DNA of 64,000 nucleotides from Parasphingopyxis sp. (GTDB lineage: Bacteria; Pseudomonadota; Alphaproteobacteria; Sphingomonadales; Sphingomonadaceae): NCBI RefSeq assembly GCF_028279465.1, contig NZ_JANQNS010000015.1, positions 496,001 through 560,000 on the forward strand, given 5' to 3'. How positions within the stretch are numbered: position 1 is the stretch's first letter; each line of letters starts with the position of its first letter. The position numbers and the translations under genes are program-made. This document shows, piece by piece, positions 36,554 to 46,007 of the stretch. The notes under the pieces are model-generated. The model was given only the letters and a program-made list of their open reading frames with translations, was not told the DNA's origin and ran no database searches.

Positions 36554-36795
36554 TGCTGCTCGTTTTGCCGTTCCTCGGCGCGTTCGGCGTTTGCGAGCAG
36601 GTCATTTGCGAGCTTGCGCGCGATATCTGGGGTTAGCGCACATTGCAGTACGCCGCTTTCTCCGCCTTCGATATCGGGGCCGAGCCCGTAATACATGAGC
36701 CGTAGCAGTATCTGGTCGGGCGCTATCGCCGATTCATATCCGTAAAACGGGTGCACGACGATATTGCCGTCTTCGTCCGTATCCCAGTTTTCCAC
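36550..36795 (-). CDS. Small conserved hypothetical protein
   Basis: I place the start at GTG 36795 because AGGAGAG lies 5 bases upstream; an ATG at 36852 is in frame but lacks such a site. The 81-residue acidic protein begins MENWDTDEDGNIVVHPFYG and ends in a charged helix (RKLANDLLANAERAEERQNE). No domain is recognised and no membrane segment is present. It converges on the GST gene and lies upstream of no obvious partner. Confidence 0.6.
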   Translation of the reverse strand: MENWDTDEDGNIVVHPFYGYESAIAPDQILLRLMYYGLGPDIEGGESGVLQCALTPDIARKLANDLLANAERAEERQNEQH

Positions 36796-36876
36796 GATAC
36801 TCTCCTGCAGCTTGCGCGCGTTAGTGTTCGCCCCTTTACATGGGGACGTCAAACCGTTCTTCAGCGTGAAAAAGCC

Positions 36877-37107
36877 TTAGCTTTTCTTGAGGGTCAGTCC
36901 GCCGAAACGCTTGTTGAAGCGGTCGATCCGCCCGCCGCTATCGACGAGGTTACGGCTGCCGCCGGTCCATGCCGGGTGCGATTTCGGGTCCACATCGAGG
37001 CTGAGCGTGTCGCCTTCCGCGCCCCAGGTGGAGCGGGTCTGAAACTCGGTGCCGTCGGTCATCTTGACCGTGATCATGTGGTAATCGGGGTGAATATCGG
37101 TTTTCAT
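36877..37107 (-). CDS. rpmE: 50S ribosomal protein L31
   Basis: The 76-residue protein begins [20 protein letters not shown] and contains [27 protein letters not shown], the L31 signature. It lacks the CxxC zinc motifs, so it is the zinc-independent long form seen in alphaproteobacteria. AAAAGC/GCTTTT around the stop with a T-run could be a weak terminator. Confidence 0.95.
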   Translation of the reverse strand: MKTDIHPDYHMITVKMTDGTEFQTRSTWGAEGDTLSLDVDPKSHPAWTGGSRNLVDSGGRIDRFNKRFGGLTLKKS

Positions 37108-37224
37108 TGCTATGGCTTTCCATGTGGCTGGTTACCGACCAGCCGGTTCAAGCGAAGGCGCGCATCTAGCGATTGCGGCGCTGCTTGACAAGGGCTTGCA
37201 GCCGCGCGTAGCCGCTGTTTTCAG

Positions 37225-37352
37225 CAAAAGGTGCCGTGCGCATAGCGCGGTGAAAAGGGAATCCGGTGCAAGTCCGGCGCTGTGCCCGCAACTGTCAGCG
37301 GCAAATCCCTCCTTCGATACTACGGGGTGCTGCCCGACACGGCCTGCGAAAC
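37225..37352 (+). ncRNA. Cobalamin riboswitch, 3' part degraded or truncated
   Basis: The conserved 5' core is clear: GGTGCC (37230-37235), GGTGAAAAGGGAA (37249-37261), then TCCGGTGCAAGTCCGG and GCTGTGCCCGCAACTGT up to about 37295. These are the invariant blocks of the cobalamin aptamer. The expected 3' blocks (GCCACTG, GGGAAGG, and the final CAGGAGACCTGCC) cannot be found intact before the truncated btuD begins at about 37386. The element therefore looks partly deleted and may no longer switch. Confidence 0.8.
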
Positions 37353-37364
37353 ACAAATTGATAG

Positions 37365-37694
37365 CGACGATATCCGAACTACTCTCGCGTGATGATGGCA
37401 CGTGTGCTCGCGCCTGAATCGACAGTGCTATTGCTGGATGAGTCATACGTTAATCTCGATCCGCACTGGCAGTTGACGGTATTGGAGCGGCGCCGCGAAG
37501 AAGCGAATGCGGGCAGGACAGTGATTCTGTCGATCCACGATCTGGATCTCGCCCGCCATTATGGCGATAGGGTGATCGTGATCGACAAAGGGCGGGTCGT
37601 GCGAGATGACACACCGGAAAACGCTCTCTCCGCAGATATTCTCGAAGGCGTTTTCCATGTTGCGCGGCAAGAGGATCGCTGGGTCCGGGTCTAG
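37365..37694 (+). pseudogene. 5'-truncated cobalamin/iron-siderophore ABC ATPase (btuD-like)
   Basis: Similarity starts abruptly at RVMMARVLAPESTVLLLDES (from 37386), exactly where an ABC ATPase resumes after the LSGGE.QR signature. It continues through Walker B, LDPHWQLTVL, the H-loop SIHDLDLARHYGDRVIVI and a normal C-terminus to TAG 37692-37694. Walker A, the Q-loop and the signature are missing. An in-frame stop at 37362-37364 precedes the remnant. GTG 37389 could start a 101-residue fragment, but it could not bind ATP. Together with the riboswitch upstream it marks a deleted btu transport locus. Confidence 0.85.
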
Positions 37695-37697
37695 TCC

Positions 37698-38180
37698 TTA
37701 GGCTTCCGGCGGATCGGCGATCATCGCCGTGAAATCGGCTTCGGCGACGAGCTTGTCATCAACATAGGCCTTGCCGGCGAATTTGCAGACCGGGAAACGC
37801 TTCTTCGAATAGCCGACCTTCAGCGTCAGCAGGCAACCCGGTTCGACCGGTGCGCGGAATTTCGCGCCGTCGATCGCCATGAAATAGACGAGCTTGCCGC
37901 TTTCGATTAGATCGAGTTCTTCAACGGCCATGATCGCAGCTGCCTGAGCCATCGCTTCAATGATCAGCACGCCGGGCATGATCGGGCGGCCCGGGAAATG
38001 CCCCTGGAAATATTCCTCGTTCATCGAAACGGCCTTGATCGCCGTTATTGATTCGCCCGGAACGATCTCCGCGACGCGGTCGACGAGCAGAAAAGGATAG
38101 CGGTGCGGAATGGCCGCCATCACCCGCTTGATATCAAGCGGGCCGATAGCGGTCCCTTCCGTCGACGGTGCCTCGCTCAC
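37698..38180 (-). CDS. fabZ: 3-hydroxyacyl-ACP dehydratase FabZ
   Basis: The 160-residue hot-dog enzyme has [15 protein letters not shown] (catalytic His) and [20 protein letters not shown] (catalytic Glu). It dehydrates 3-hydroxyacyl-ACP in fatty-acid elongation. Its start overlaps the skp/ompH stop by 4 bp. In LPS-producing bacteria lpxD lies between skp and fabZ and lpxA follows fabZ. Neither is present here. Confidence 0.97.
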   Translation of the reverse strand: MSEAPSTEGTAIGPLDIKRVMAAIPHRYPFLLVDRVAEIVPGESITAIKAVSMNEEYFQGHFPGRPIMPGVLIIEAMAQAAAIMAVEELDLIESGKLVYFMAIDGAKFRAPVEPGCLLTLKVGYSKKRFPVCKFAGKAYVDDKLVAEADFTAMIADPPEA

Positions 38181-38821
38181 CGGCCTTCAGGCTGGGCCGT
38201 GGTCGCCTGACTGGCTGCCTGTGCGGCGCGCAGCGTGTCGCCGGGGTTCCAGCCGGCCGGCGGGATTGCCTGTACGCTCGGTACGCGCGTATTGAGTTGG
38301 GTCGTCACGGCCGGAGTGATGTTGGCAGCCGTGTTCGGAGCCAGTGCCGCGACGGCGTTCGGTTCGAGAACGAGATCGACGTTCGAAGCAGTCATCGCGG
38401 CTTCGAGAGAATCATTGAAGTGTATGGCGATTTGTTCTCGGACATATTGCTGCGCCAGAGTGACGGGACGGTTCAGCGTCGCGAGTTCCTGCTCGGCGGC
38501 TTGGCGGCGCTGCGTAAAGGTCGTCACAGCCGCCGGCGGCGTCTGCGCATTGGGATTGGCCTGCTGCGCGGCTTGTGCGGCCTGCTGTAAAGGCAGCAAC
38601 TCCGCCTGAAGCGCCTGAGCGCGCGTTTGTGCCTGCTGGATCTGCGCTGCATAGGTCGATTGAATCTGGGCTACCGCTGCCTGATAGGCTGTGGTCTGCT
38701 GTATAGCAGCATCGACGCCGACCACTCCTACGCCGCGAGCCTGCGCATGGGCCGGGGTCGCGGCGACCAGCGGAAGCGTGAGCAATAATCCTGCAAAAAA
38801 GTTCTTGGTTTTTGAAAACAT
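38177..38821 (-). CDS. skp: Periplasmic chaperone Skp/OmpH family
   Basis: The 214-residue protein has a signal peptide ([20 protein letters not shown], cleavage near AHA at residue 26) followed by long Gln/Ala-rich helices ([20 protein letters not shown]) that form the tentacle arms of Skp. It holds unfolded outer-membrane proteins for BamA. It overlaps the bamA stop by one base (TAATG), so its translation is coupled to bamA. Confidence 0.88.
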   Translation of the reverse strand: MFSKTKNFFAGLLLTLPLVAATPAHAQARGVGVVGVDAAIQQTTAYQAAVAQIQSTYAAQIQQAQTRAQALQAELLPLQQAAQAAQQANPNAQTPPAAVTTFTQRRQAAEQELATLNRPVTLAQQYVREQIAIHFNDSLEAAMTASNVDLVLEPNAVAALAPNTAANITPAVTTQLNTRVPSVQAIPPAGWNPGDTLRAAQAASQATTAQPEGR

Positions 38822-41565
38822 TAGAATTGCGTTCCTATATTGAATGAGAAGATTTTATCCTCGTCTCCCTCTTCCTGAAGAAGAGCATAAGCGAGGTCGA
38901 TACGGAACGGCCCGAATGGCGAGTTCCAGGATACGCCGACGCCGACCGTTACACGCGGCGAAGGCGAATCGCCAACGAAACGTTCTAGGAAGGGGGGTTG
39001 TGATGTTGCCAATAAAGGCGGATTTACCACACCATTGGTGACAGGATCGGTGGTACTAGTTTGCTCGTTGGTAACAGGATCTGTAAAGATGTATAACAGA
39101 TTGCCATCTATATCACGAGCTTGAACGTTGATTCGCCCAGGCGTTGCTCCATCGCTACAGGGCGTGCGACCAACTTCATTGCCATCAGCATCAAGACACG
39201 GGAACGTCTGCAAGACAGGGTCCGTGACGCCGAATACGGCACCAGCGTCGATGAAGATCGAAGGCCGGAACCCGAGTTCCCTAGCGCCAGACCCAAGCGG
39301 TATCTCAAGCTCGGCGCGGGCCAGATAGTAAGCCCGGCCGCCGATCGCGTCGTCTTGGACACTTCGCGGATCGGTAATCAGATCGTTGGAGAACCCATCA
39401 GCGCCATCGCCCACGTTATAAAAGAAACGCTGTACCCGCGGCCCCACGCCGCGAATGTCGAACCCGCGGATCTGTGGTTCACCGAGGAAGAAACGGTCGG
39501 TCAGCCGGACATCGTCGATCCCTTCCCCAGGGCGATTCTCAAACGAGTAAATGTAACCGGCCTCGGCGCTTAGACCGAAAATGAAACCTGAGCCGAGATT
39601 GAAGAATTGATCGGCGTCGATCCGCGTGCGCAGATAGCGGACGTCTCCGAACACGCCGGCAAAATCCTGGCTGAGGATAACCCGGCGGCCACGGGATGGG
39701 CGGATATTGTTGTCGAGATTATTGTAGACGAGCGAATAGCCTATGCTCGAGATTATGCGATTGCCGATCGCATCGCAGAGGAAGCGGCCGGCAAGCAGCG
39801 GACTGCATTCATCGTTGATGAAGAAGGTATTCTCGTCGAGCGTAACATCTTCCTGGCTCAGGCCATAGCGCAGCGCGAGCGTCCAGAACTCGGTCAGCGG
39901 GACACCGGCCCGAATCTGGAAGCCCGTGCTGACCTGCTGAAAAGTCGTGTTGCGGTCGTTGCCGATGAAGTTGAAGGAGTCGAAATCGCGCCGGAACAAA
40001 TCGACGCCGACCGCGATATTGCGGTCGAAAAGATAGGGTTCGGTGAATCCAAGCTCGATCGAGTTCGAAAAGCTCGACCAGTTGACGCCTGCGCGCAGTT
40101 CCTGGCCCTTGCCCATGAAGTTGCGCTGGCGGACCGAGAAATTCAGGATGAAGCGCTCAAGGCTTGAAAATCCCGCCGAGAGTTGCAGTTCACCCGTCGC
40201 ATTTTCCTCGACATTCGCCGTCAGAACGATCCGGTCGGGCGCGGAACCCGGCGATTGCTGGATTTCGAAGTTTTCTTGGAAGAAGCCGAGCGACTGGATG
40301 CGCGCCTGGGAGCGCCGGACTAGGAAACTGTTAAATGCGTCGCCTTCCTGCAGGCGAAATTCGCGCCGAACGACCTTGTCCCGGGTGAGCGTATTGCCGT
40401 TGATATCGATGCGCTCGATATAGACGCGCGGTGTTTCCTCGATGCGGAAGCGCACATCCATCGTGCGGTCATCGCGGTTGATGTTGAATTCCGGCCGTGC
40501 CTCGGCGAACGCATAGCCGAGCAGGCCGGCCGTCTCATTCAGACTGTCGATCGTATCTTCGATCTGTTGCGCATTATACCAATCGCCGGTCTGCATCGGA
40601 ATGAAACTCGAAAACTGCTCGGATCGGAAATCACGCAAGTCGGAATCGAGTTCCAAGTCTCCGAAACGGTAGCGCTCTCCTTCTTCTACGACGTAGGTGA
40701 TGATGAAATCGCGGCGATCGGGAGTCAGTTCCGCCACAGCGGAAATCACGCGAAAATCGGCATAGCCTTCGGTCAGATAGAATTGGCGGAGCCTCTGCTG
40801 ATCAAACGCCAGCCGGTCCGGATCAAATGTGTCGCTCGACGAGAAGAAGCGGAAAAAGCGCGATTGCTTTGTTGCCATTTCGGAGCGCAGATCGCTGTCC
40901 GAGAAAACCTCGTTGCCGATGACGTTGATCTGCTGGACGCGCGAGCGCGGGCCCTCGCTGATCTCGAACACGATATCGACGCGGTTCTGATCGAGCTCGA
41001 CCATTTGCGGTTCGATGGAGGCGGCGAAACGGCCGCGCCGGCGATAAAGTTCGATAATCCGTGTTACGTCGGCGCGTGCGCGAGACCGGGTGAAAATCTG
41101 GCGCGGGGCCAGCCGGATTTCGGTGCGGATATCTTCATCGTCGAGCCGGCGATTACCTTCGAGCAGAATGCGGTTGATGACCGGATTTTCCTGCACGACG
41201 ATCACGATATCGCCCTGATTGTCGCGAATTTCGACGTCGCGGAACAGCTCGGTCTCAAAAAGGTCGCGCAGTGCTTCGTCCAGATCTTCGCGCGTGTAGG
41301 TCGCGCCCGGAGCAAGTTCGATATAAGAGCGGACAGTATCGGGCTCGATGCGCTGGGAGCCCTCGACCTGAACCGAACGGATCACTGCGCCGGCGGCGAG
41401 GTCCGTATCCGTCTGCGTTGCTTCGGCTTCGGTATTGAACTCGGCGAGCGGATCCTGTTGGGACGTCTGCGCATGGGCGGGCACGGCAAAGCCGCCGAGC
41501 GCCGTACCGATCAGAAGGCCGGAAAGCCAAGTCCGTTTTGAAAATCGTGGGTTACTCAGATGCAC
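38821..41565 (-). CDS. bamA: Outer-membrane assembly factor BamA
   Basis: The 914-residue protein has a signal peptide (ends AHA near residue 33), five POTRA domains (about residues 60-430, for example VRSYIELAPGATYTREDLDEALRDL) and a 16-strand C-terminal barrel ending in FNIGTQF with terminal Phe. The barrel includes the PFGPFRIDLAYAL signature. Near residues 795-860 an insertion with two DPVTN repeats and a CLDADGNEVGRTPCSDG segment lengthens a surface loop. That DNA (about 39000-39200) is less GC-rich than the rest. BamA inserts beta-barrel proteins into the outer membrane. Confidence 0.96.
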   Translation of the reverse strand: MHLSNPRFSKRTWLSGLLIGTALGGFAVPAHAQTSQQDPLAEFNTEAEATQTDTDLAAGAVIRSVQVEGSQRIEPDTVRSYIELAPGATYTREDLDEALRDLFETELFRDVEIRDNQGDIVIVVQENPVINRILLEGNRRLDDEDIRTEIRLAPRQIFTRSRARADVTRIIELYRRRGRFAASIEPQMVELDQNRVDIVFEISEGPRSRVQQINVIGNEVFSDSDLRSEMATKQSRFFRFFSSSDTFDPDRLAFDQQRLRQFYLTEGYADFRVISAVAELTPDRRDFIITYVVEEGERYRFGDLELDSDLRDFRSEQFSSFIPMQTGDWYNAQQIEDTIDSLNETAGLLGYAFAEARPEFNINRDDRTMDVRFRIEETPRVYIERIDINGNTLTRDKVVRREFRLQEGDAFNSFLVRRSQARIQSLGFFQENFEIQQSPGSAPDRIVLTANVEENATGELQLSAGFSSLERFILNFSVRQRNFMGKGQELRAGVNWSSFSNSIELGFTEPYLFDRNIAVGVDLFRRDFDSFNFIGNDRNTTFQQVSTGFQIRAGVPLTEFWTLALRYGLSQEDVTLDENTFFINDECSPLLAGRFLCDAIGNRIISSIGYSLVYNNLDNNIRPSRGRRVILSQDFAGVFGDVRYLRTRIDADQFFNLGSGFIFGLSAEAGYIYSFENRPGEGIDDVRLTDRFFLGEPQIRGFDIRGVGPRVQRFFYNVGDGADGFSNDLITDPRSVQDDAIGGRAYYLARAELEIPLGSGARELGFRPSIFIDAGAVFGVTDPVLQTFPCLDADGNEVGRTPCSDGATPGRINVQARDIDGNLLYIFTDPVTNEQTSTTDPVTNGVVNPPLLATSQPPFLERFVGDSPSPRVTVGVGVSWNSPFGPFRIDLAYALLQEEGDEDKIFSFNIGTQF

Positions 41566-41619
41566 GCAAACCGCCCTTATTATCTTATTCCGGTGGGAAC
41601 CCGCCCTGCCCGATAGAAG

Positions 41620-42753
41620 TCAGCCGATCAAGCCGCTCAGTCGCTCCCAGACACCGAACGAACCCAGATCGATTACCGTCACCATCAGCATGAAACCCAG
41701 CAAGACGGCAAGACCCATACGAAAAGCCCATTCTTGTGCCTCTGGCTTTATCGGTCTTCTGCGAACGGCCTCGGCCGCATAGAACACCAGGTGACCCCCG
41801 TCGAGCATCGGAATTGGCAACAGGTTGATGAATCCCAGATTAATCGAGATCATTGCCATGAAGATCAGGAAGGCATATATCCCCAAAGACGCCGTTTGCC
41901 CGGAAATCTGACCTATTTTCAATGGCCCGCCAAGCTCCTGGATCGATCGTTGGCCGCGAATGATCTGCCACAGGCCGACCGTAATCATCTCGAGACTCGA
42001 AACCGTCTGGTCGATGGCCGCGCCAGGTAGTTCCAGCAAAGATAGCTGCTGGATTTCGATCGCCGATCCGTAGACACCGATCCGGCCGATCCGCGCTTCA
42101 TTGCCGAACCGGTCTTCGACGGTCACGTCGGCGGTCGTGGCTGCGATAGTAAAAGGCTCGTCGTTGCGCTCGATACCGAACGTCATCTCCTCGCCTGGCC
42201 GAAGGCTCACGTAACGCGCCAGATCCTCGAACCGATCGATTTCCCGGCCCTGTACCGAGGTGATACGATCACCGATCTCAAAGCCGGCAACGTCCGCCGG
42301 AGAGCCTTCTTCCAGCGCGGTGACGATCGCCGGATTCTGAGCCTGGCCGTAGGCGGCGAATATTCCGATGAACAGGATGATCGCGAACAGGAAATTGATC
42401 ATCGGCCCGGCGAGGATGATCAGGAAGCGTTGCCCGACGGGTTTGTATTGGAAGAGCTCCGCCTTCTCGGCATCGGGTAGAGCATTCGAATTGGGGTCGG
42501 GCTGACTCGCGGCGTTCAGATCGCCGGCGAATTGCACATAGCCGCCGAGCGGCAGCCAGCCGATCTTCCAGCGCGTATCATTCTTGTCGGTCCAGCCGGC
42601 GATCTCCCGGCCGAAGCCGATCGAAAATTTCTCGACCTTCGTATTAAACCAGCGGGCGACCAGATAATGGCCCATCTCATGCACAAAGACGAGTGGCCCG
42701 ATGATCAGCAGGAACGCACCGATAGAATAAAGAATTCCGGGGCTTTCGATCAT
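41620..42753 (-). CDS. rseP: Site-2 protease RseP
   Basis: The 377-residue membrane metalloprotease has FVHEMGHYLVARWF (HExxH near residue 26), one PDZ domain (VTALEEGSPADVAGFEIGDRITSVQG) and the C-terminal INLLPIPMLDGGHLV motif that supplies the third zinc ligand. It cleaves anti-sigma factors within the membrane. It sits between dxr (4-bp overlap) and bamA in the classic order. Confidence 0.95.
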   Translation of the reverse strand: MIESPGILYSIGAFLLIIGPLVFVHEMGHYLVARWFNTKVEKFSIGFGREIAGWTDKNDTRWKIGWLPLGGYVQFAGDLNAASQPDPNSNALPDAEKAELFQYKPVGQRFLIILAGPMINFLFAIILFIGIFAAYGQAQNPAIVTALEEGSPADVAGFEIGDRITSVQGREIDRFEDLARYVSLRPGEEMTFGIERNDEPFTIAATTADVTVEDRFGNEARIGRIGVYGSAIEIQQLSLLELPGAAIDQTVSSLEMITVGLWQIIRGQRSIQELGGPLKIGQISGQTASLGIYAFLIFMAMISINLGFINLLPIPMLDGGHLVFYAAEAVRRRPIKPEAQEWAFRMGLAVLLGFMLMVTVIDLGSFGVWERLSGLIG

Positions 42754-43916
42754 GCGGCGAGGGATTCCATCTGCTGTTGCGCATGCGCGCGCGCTTCCGC
42801 ATCGATGGCAAATACATCGTCCAGCGTTTGCGGCGCGTCCGGCGCATAGCCGTTCAGCACGCGCGCGACAATCTCGGCGATATCGAGGAAACCGATCCGC
42901 TTTGCCAGAAACGCGGCGACGGCTTCTTCGTTCGTCGCGTTCAGGATCGCCGGGCGCGCGCCACCGGCTTCCATCGCCGAGCGGGCGAGCGCGATGGCGG
43001 GGAAACGCTCGGCATCGGGCTCTTCGAAATCGAGCCTGGCGATTTCGGCGAGGTTAAGCCGCTCGCACGGCGTATCCATGCGCTCGGGCCAAGCGAGCGT
43101 ATGGGCAATCGGTATCCGCATGTCGGGCGCGCCGAGCTGGGCGAGCACTGAGCCGTCGCGATATTCGACGAGCGAATGGATGACGGACTGCGGATGGACG
43201 ACAATCCGGCAATCGTCCGGCGGCAGATCGAAGAGATAGCGTGCTTCGATCAGCTCCAGCCCCTTGTTCATCAGGGTGGCCGAGTCGATCGAAATTTTCG
43301 CGCCCATCGACCAGTTGGGGTGCTGTATGGCGCGTTCAGGCGTCACATCGCGCATCTGCTCGCGTGTCCATTCGCGGAACGGTCCACCGCTGGCGGTGAG
43401 AATAATGCTTGCAATGCCGCCGGGCCGCTCATGATCGAAACACTGGAAAATCGCATTATGCTCGGAATCGACGGGTAGGATGGTCACGCCGCGCTTCCGG
43501 GCGGCTTCGAGCATCAGCGATCCCGCCGATACCAGCGACTCCTTGTTGGCGAGCCCCACGGTCGTTCCCGCTTCGATTGCCGCCATGACCGGGCGGACGC
43601 CCGCCGCGCCGACGATCGCCGCCATCACGAAATCGGCATCCATGGCCGCTGCATCGCAAATAGCTTCAGTGCCCGCCGCTGTCTCGATGCCGCTGCCCGC
43701 GAGCGCCTCGCTTAGCTCTCCAGCGAGCTCGGGATCGCCGATCACCGCCAGCTTCGCATTGTTTTCCCGCGCGGTTCTTGCAAGCCCCTTCACATCGCGA
43801 TGCGCGGTCAGCGCGATCACCTCGAACGCCTCCGGCTCGCGGTTTACGAGGTCGAGCGTAGATTGGCCGACCGATCCGGTCGCGCCCAGTATCGATATGC
43901 GTTTGCGAGCGCTCAT
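42750..43916 (-). CDS. dxr: 1-deoxy-D-xylulose-5-phosphate reductoisomerase
   Basis: The 388-residue enzyme has the NADPH-binding SILGATGSVGQSTLDLV, the metal and substrate motifs LPVDSEHNAIFQ and SGGPFREW, and MNKGLELIEARYLF. It commits DXP to the MEP pathway, the same pathway as ispDF in this window. The start MSARKRISI at 43916 overlaps the cdsA stop by 4 bp. Confidence 0.97.
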   Translation of the reverse strand: MSARKRISILGATGSVGQSTLDLVNREPEAFEVIALTAHRDVKGLARTARENNAKLAVIGDPELAGELSEALAGSGIETAAGTEAICDAAAMDADFVMAAIVGAAGVRPVMAAIEAGTTVGLANKESLVSAGSLMLEAARKRGVTILPVDSEHNAIFQCFDHERPGGIASIILTASGGPFREWTREQMRDVTPERAIQHPNWSMGAKISIDSATLMNKGLELIEARYLFDLPPDDCRIVVHPQSVIHSLVEYRDGSVLAQLGAPDMRIPIAHTLAWPERMDTPCERLNLAEIARLDFEEPDAERFPAIALARSAMEAGGARPAILNATNEEAVAAFLAKRIGFLDIAEIVARVLNGYAPDAPQTLDDVFAIDAEARAHAQQQMESLAA

Positions 43917-44701
43917 GACGCCCAGCCGGTAATGCTCAATCCGGCGACGCATATCGCCACGGGCAGCAAACCGTCCAGCCGGTCAAGCGCCCCGCCATGG
44001 CCAGGAAAGATATTGGAACTGTCTTTCACATCCGCCTTTCGTTTCAACCAGCTTTCAAGCAGATCGCCAAGCTGTGCGACTATCGCCAGCACCGCAGCGA
44101 AGATGACGATCAGCGCCGGTAGCTCGGTCGTCATCACGAATATGCCGCTCACCAGCATGGCGCTTGCAATGCCCCCGATCAGTCCGGCCCAGGTTTTGTT
44201 GGGGCTGAATGTGGGGGCTAGCTTCGGGCCGCCGATGGTTTTGCCGGAAAAATAGGCGCCGATATCGGTCCCCCACACTATCGCGAGCGTCCAAAGCGTC
44301 AGCACCAAACCACCCTGCTCGCGCAGGAAGACGATAGCGATCGACGCGGCGGCGATATAGGCAAAACCGGCAGCGAGGCGCGCGCTCCAGAATGCGAAGC
44401 CGAGCACGACCGCAACCACGGCCGCAGTCATAAGGTCGAGCCGGTCGACCGGCGCATAGGCCGGGCTGAAAACGAGCATGAGACAAACAATCACAATCGC
44501 GCCGGACAGAGTCTTGCGGGCTGGCAGTCTCAGCAACCCCCCGCATTCGTACATCATGATTCCGGCGAGCACAGTGACCAGCAGCCAGAAGCTCCACTGG
44601 CCGAACCAGAGCGCGCCGAGGGCGACGGCAACGAGTATGAGTCCCGTAATTGCGCGCTTCCACAAATTGCGAAAGCCGCTGGGCGCGGCGATTTCCGTCA
44701 T
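43913..44701 (-). CDS. cdsA: Phosphatidate cytidylyltransferase
   Basis: The 262-residue integral membrane enzyme has about eight hydrophobic segments and the CdsA signature near the C-terminus (KDSSNIFPGHGGALDRLDGLLPV). AIVWGTDIGAYFSGKTIGGPKLAP carries the conserved Asp. It makes CDP-diacylglycerol for the PssA and Psd steps encoded at 49-50.6 kb. It overlaps uppS and dxr by 4 bp each. Confidence 0.95.
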   Translation of the reverse strand: MTEIAAPSGFRNLWKRAITGLILVAVALGALWFGQWSFWLLVTVLAGIMMYECGGLLRLPARKTLSGAIVIVCLMLVFSPAYAPVDRLDLMTAAVVAVVLGFAFWSARLAAGFAYIAAASIAIVFLREQGGLVLTLWTLAIVWGTDIGAYFSGKTIGGPKLAPTFSPNKTWAGLIGGIASAMLVSGIFVMTTELPALIVIFAAVLAIVAQLGDLLESWLKRKADVKDSSNIFPGHGGALDRLDGLLPVAICVAGLSITGWAS

Positions 44702-45453
44702 AGACCGCCATAGCGTCGCTCGCGCCGCGCGAAATCGCCGACGGCATCGCGCAACGCCTGTTCGTCGAAATCCGGCCAGAGCGTGTCCGTGAAATAGAGC
44801 TCGGCATAGGCCGCCTGCCAGAGCAGGAAGTTGGACAGCCGGCATTCACCCGACGTCCGGATCAGCAGATCGAGCGGCGGGAGGCCATTGGTGCTCAACC
44901 GGCTGTCGATCGTCGAGGCGGTGATATCGGCCGCGTCGGCCCGGCCCTGCGCGACATCGTGGGCAATTGCCCGCATGGCTTGGGTGATCTCCGACTGCGA
45001 TCCGTAGTTCAGCGCGACGACCAGGGTCGCTTTGCTGTTATCGGCCGTGCGGGCGATCGCGCCGTCGATCAGCTCGACGACATCAGGCTCGAAGGCCTGA
45101 TAATCGCCGATGACGCGGATGCGGATGCCCTCCCCTGCTAGCGCCTCCAGTTCCTTACGTATAAACCGGCGCAACAGGTCCATCAGATCGGCGATCTCGG
45201 CTGCCGGCCGGCTCCAATTCTCCGAGGAGAAAGCGTAGAGCGTCAGCACTTCAATGCCGAGCGCGCCGGCCGCTTTTACGACGGATCGCGCTGCCTCGAT
45301 GCCTTTTCTGTGCCCGGCAATGCGCGGCAGTCCGCGCCGCTGTGCCCAACGCCCATTGCCGTCCATGATGATCGCGACATGGCGCGGCACCCCCGCGCCG
45401 CTGCCCGTACCGGCCGCCGCGTCGTCCACGGATCGGGCCGGCTCGGCTGTCAC
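44698..45453 (-). CDS. uppS: Undecaprenyl (isoprenyl) diphosphate synthase
   Basis: The 251-residue cis-prenyltransferase has the catalytic [24 protein letters not shown] and the [13 protein letters not shown] and [22 protein letters not shown] motifs. It makes the C55 lipid carrier for peptidoglycan precursors. It has an unusual 25-residue N-terminal extension ([20 protein letters not shown]), so a later start is possible, though ATG 45453 overlaps the frr stop in the expected way. Confidence 0.96.
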   Translation of the reverse strand: MTAEPARSVDDAAAGTGSGAGVPRHVAIIMDGNGRWAQRRGLPRIAGHRKGIEAARSVVKAAGALGIEVLTLYAFSSENWSRPAAEIADLMDLLRRFIRKELEALAGEGIRIRVIGDYQAFEPDVVELIDGAIARTADNSKATLVVALNYGSQSEITQAMRAIAHDVAQGRADAADITASTIDSRLSTNGLPPLDLLIRTSGECRLSNFLLWQAAYAELYFTDTLWPDFDEQALRDAVGDFARRERRYGGL

Positions 45454-46007
45454 AGTTCGAGAATTTCCTTTTCTTTCTCGCCGGCGATTTTGTCGATCTC
45501 GGCGATCTTGTCGTCGGTCAGCTTCTGGACCTCGGCTTCGGAGCGTTTCTTGTCATCCTCGCCGATCTCTTTCTTGTTCTCATCGGCCTTCAGCGCATCC
45601 ATCCCGTCGCGGCGGACATTGCGGACAGCGACCTTCGCCTTTTCCGCATATTGCCCGGCAAGCTTGGCGAGTTCCTTGCGGCGCTCTTCGGTCAGATCGG
45701 GGATCGGCAGGCGGATCATCTGCCCGTCGAGCTGCGGATTGAGGCCGAGCCCTGCAGCGCGGATCGCCTTTTCCACCGGCTGCACATTCGAACCGTCCCA
45801 CACCTGCACGGTAAGCATGCGCGGTTCCGGTGCGCTGACCGTCGCCACTTGGTTGAGCGGCATGTTGCTGCCATAGACTTCGACCTGCACGGGATCGAGC
45901 AGCGATACCGATGCCCGGCCGGTCCTGAGACCGCCAAGGTCTCCGCGCAGCGATTCAATGGCGCCGTTCATCCGGCGCTCCAGATCGCTCTTGTCATATT
46001 CCGCCAT
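45450..46007 (-). CDS. frr: Ribosome recycling factor
   Basis: The 185-residue protein has normal RRF length and motifs ([58 protein letters not shown]). It splits post-termination ribosomes with EF-G. Its ATG overlaps the pyrH stop by one base. Confidence 0.97.
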   Translation of the reverse strand: MAEYDKSDLERRMNGAIESLRGDLGGLRTGRASVSLLDPVQVEVYGSNMPLNQVATVSAPEPRMLTVQVWDGSNVQPVEKAIRAAGLGLNPQLDGQMIRLPIPDLTEERRKELAKLAGQYAEKAKVAVRNVRRDGMDALKADENKKEIGEDDKKRSEAEVQKLTDDKIAEIDKIAGEKEKEILEL

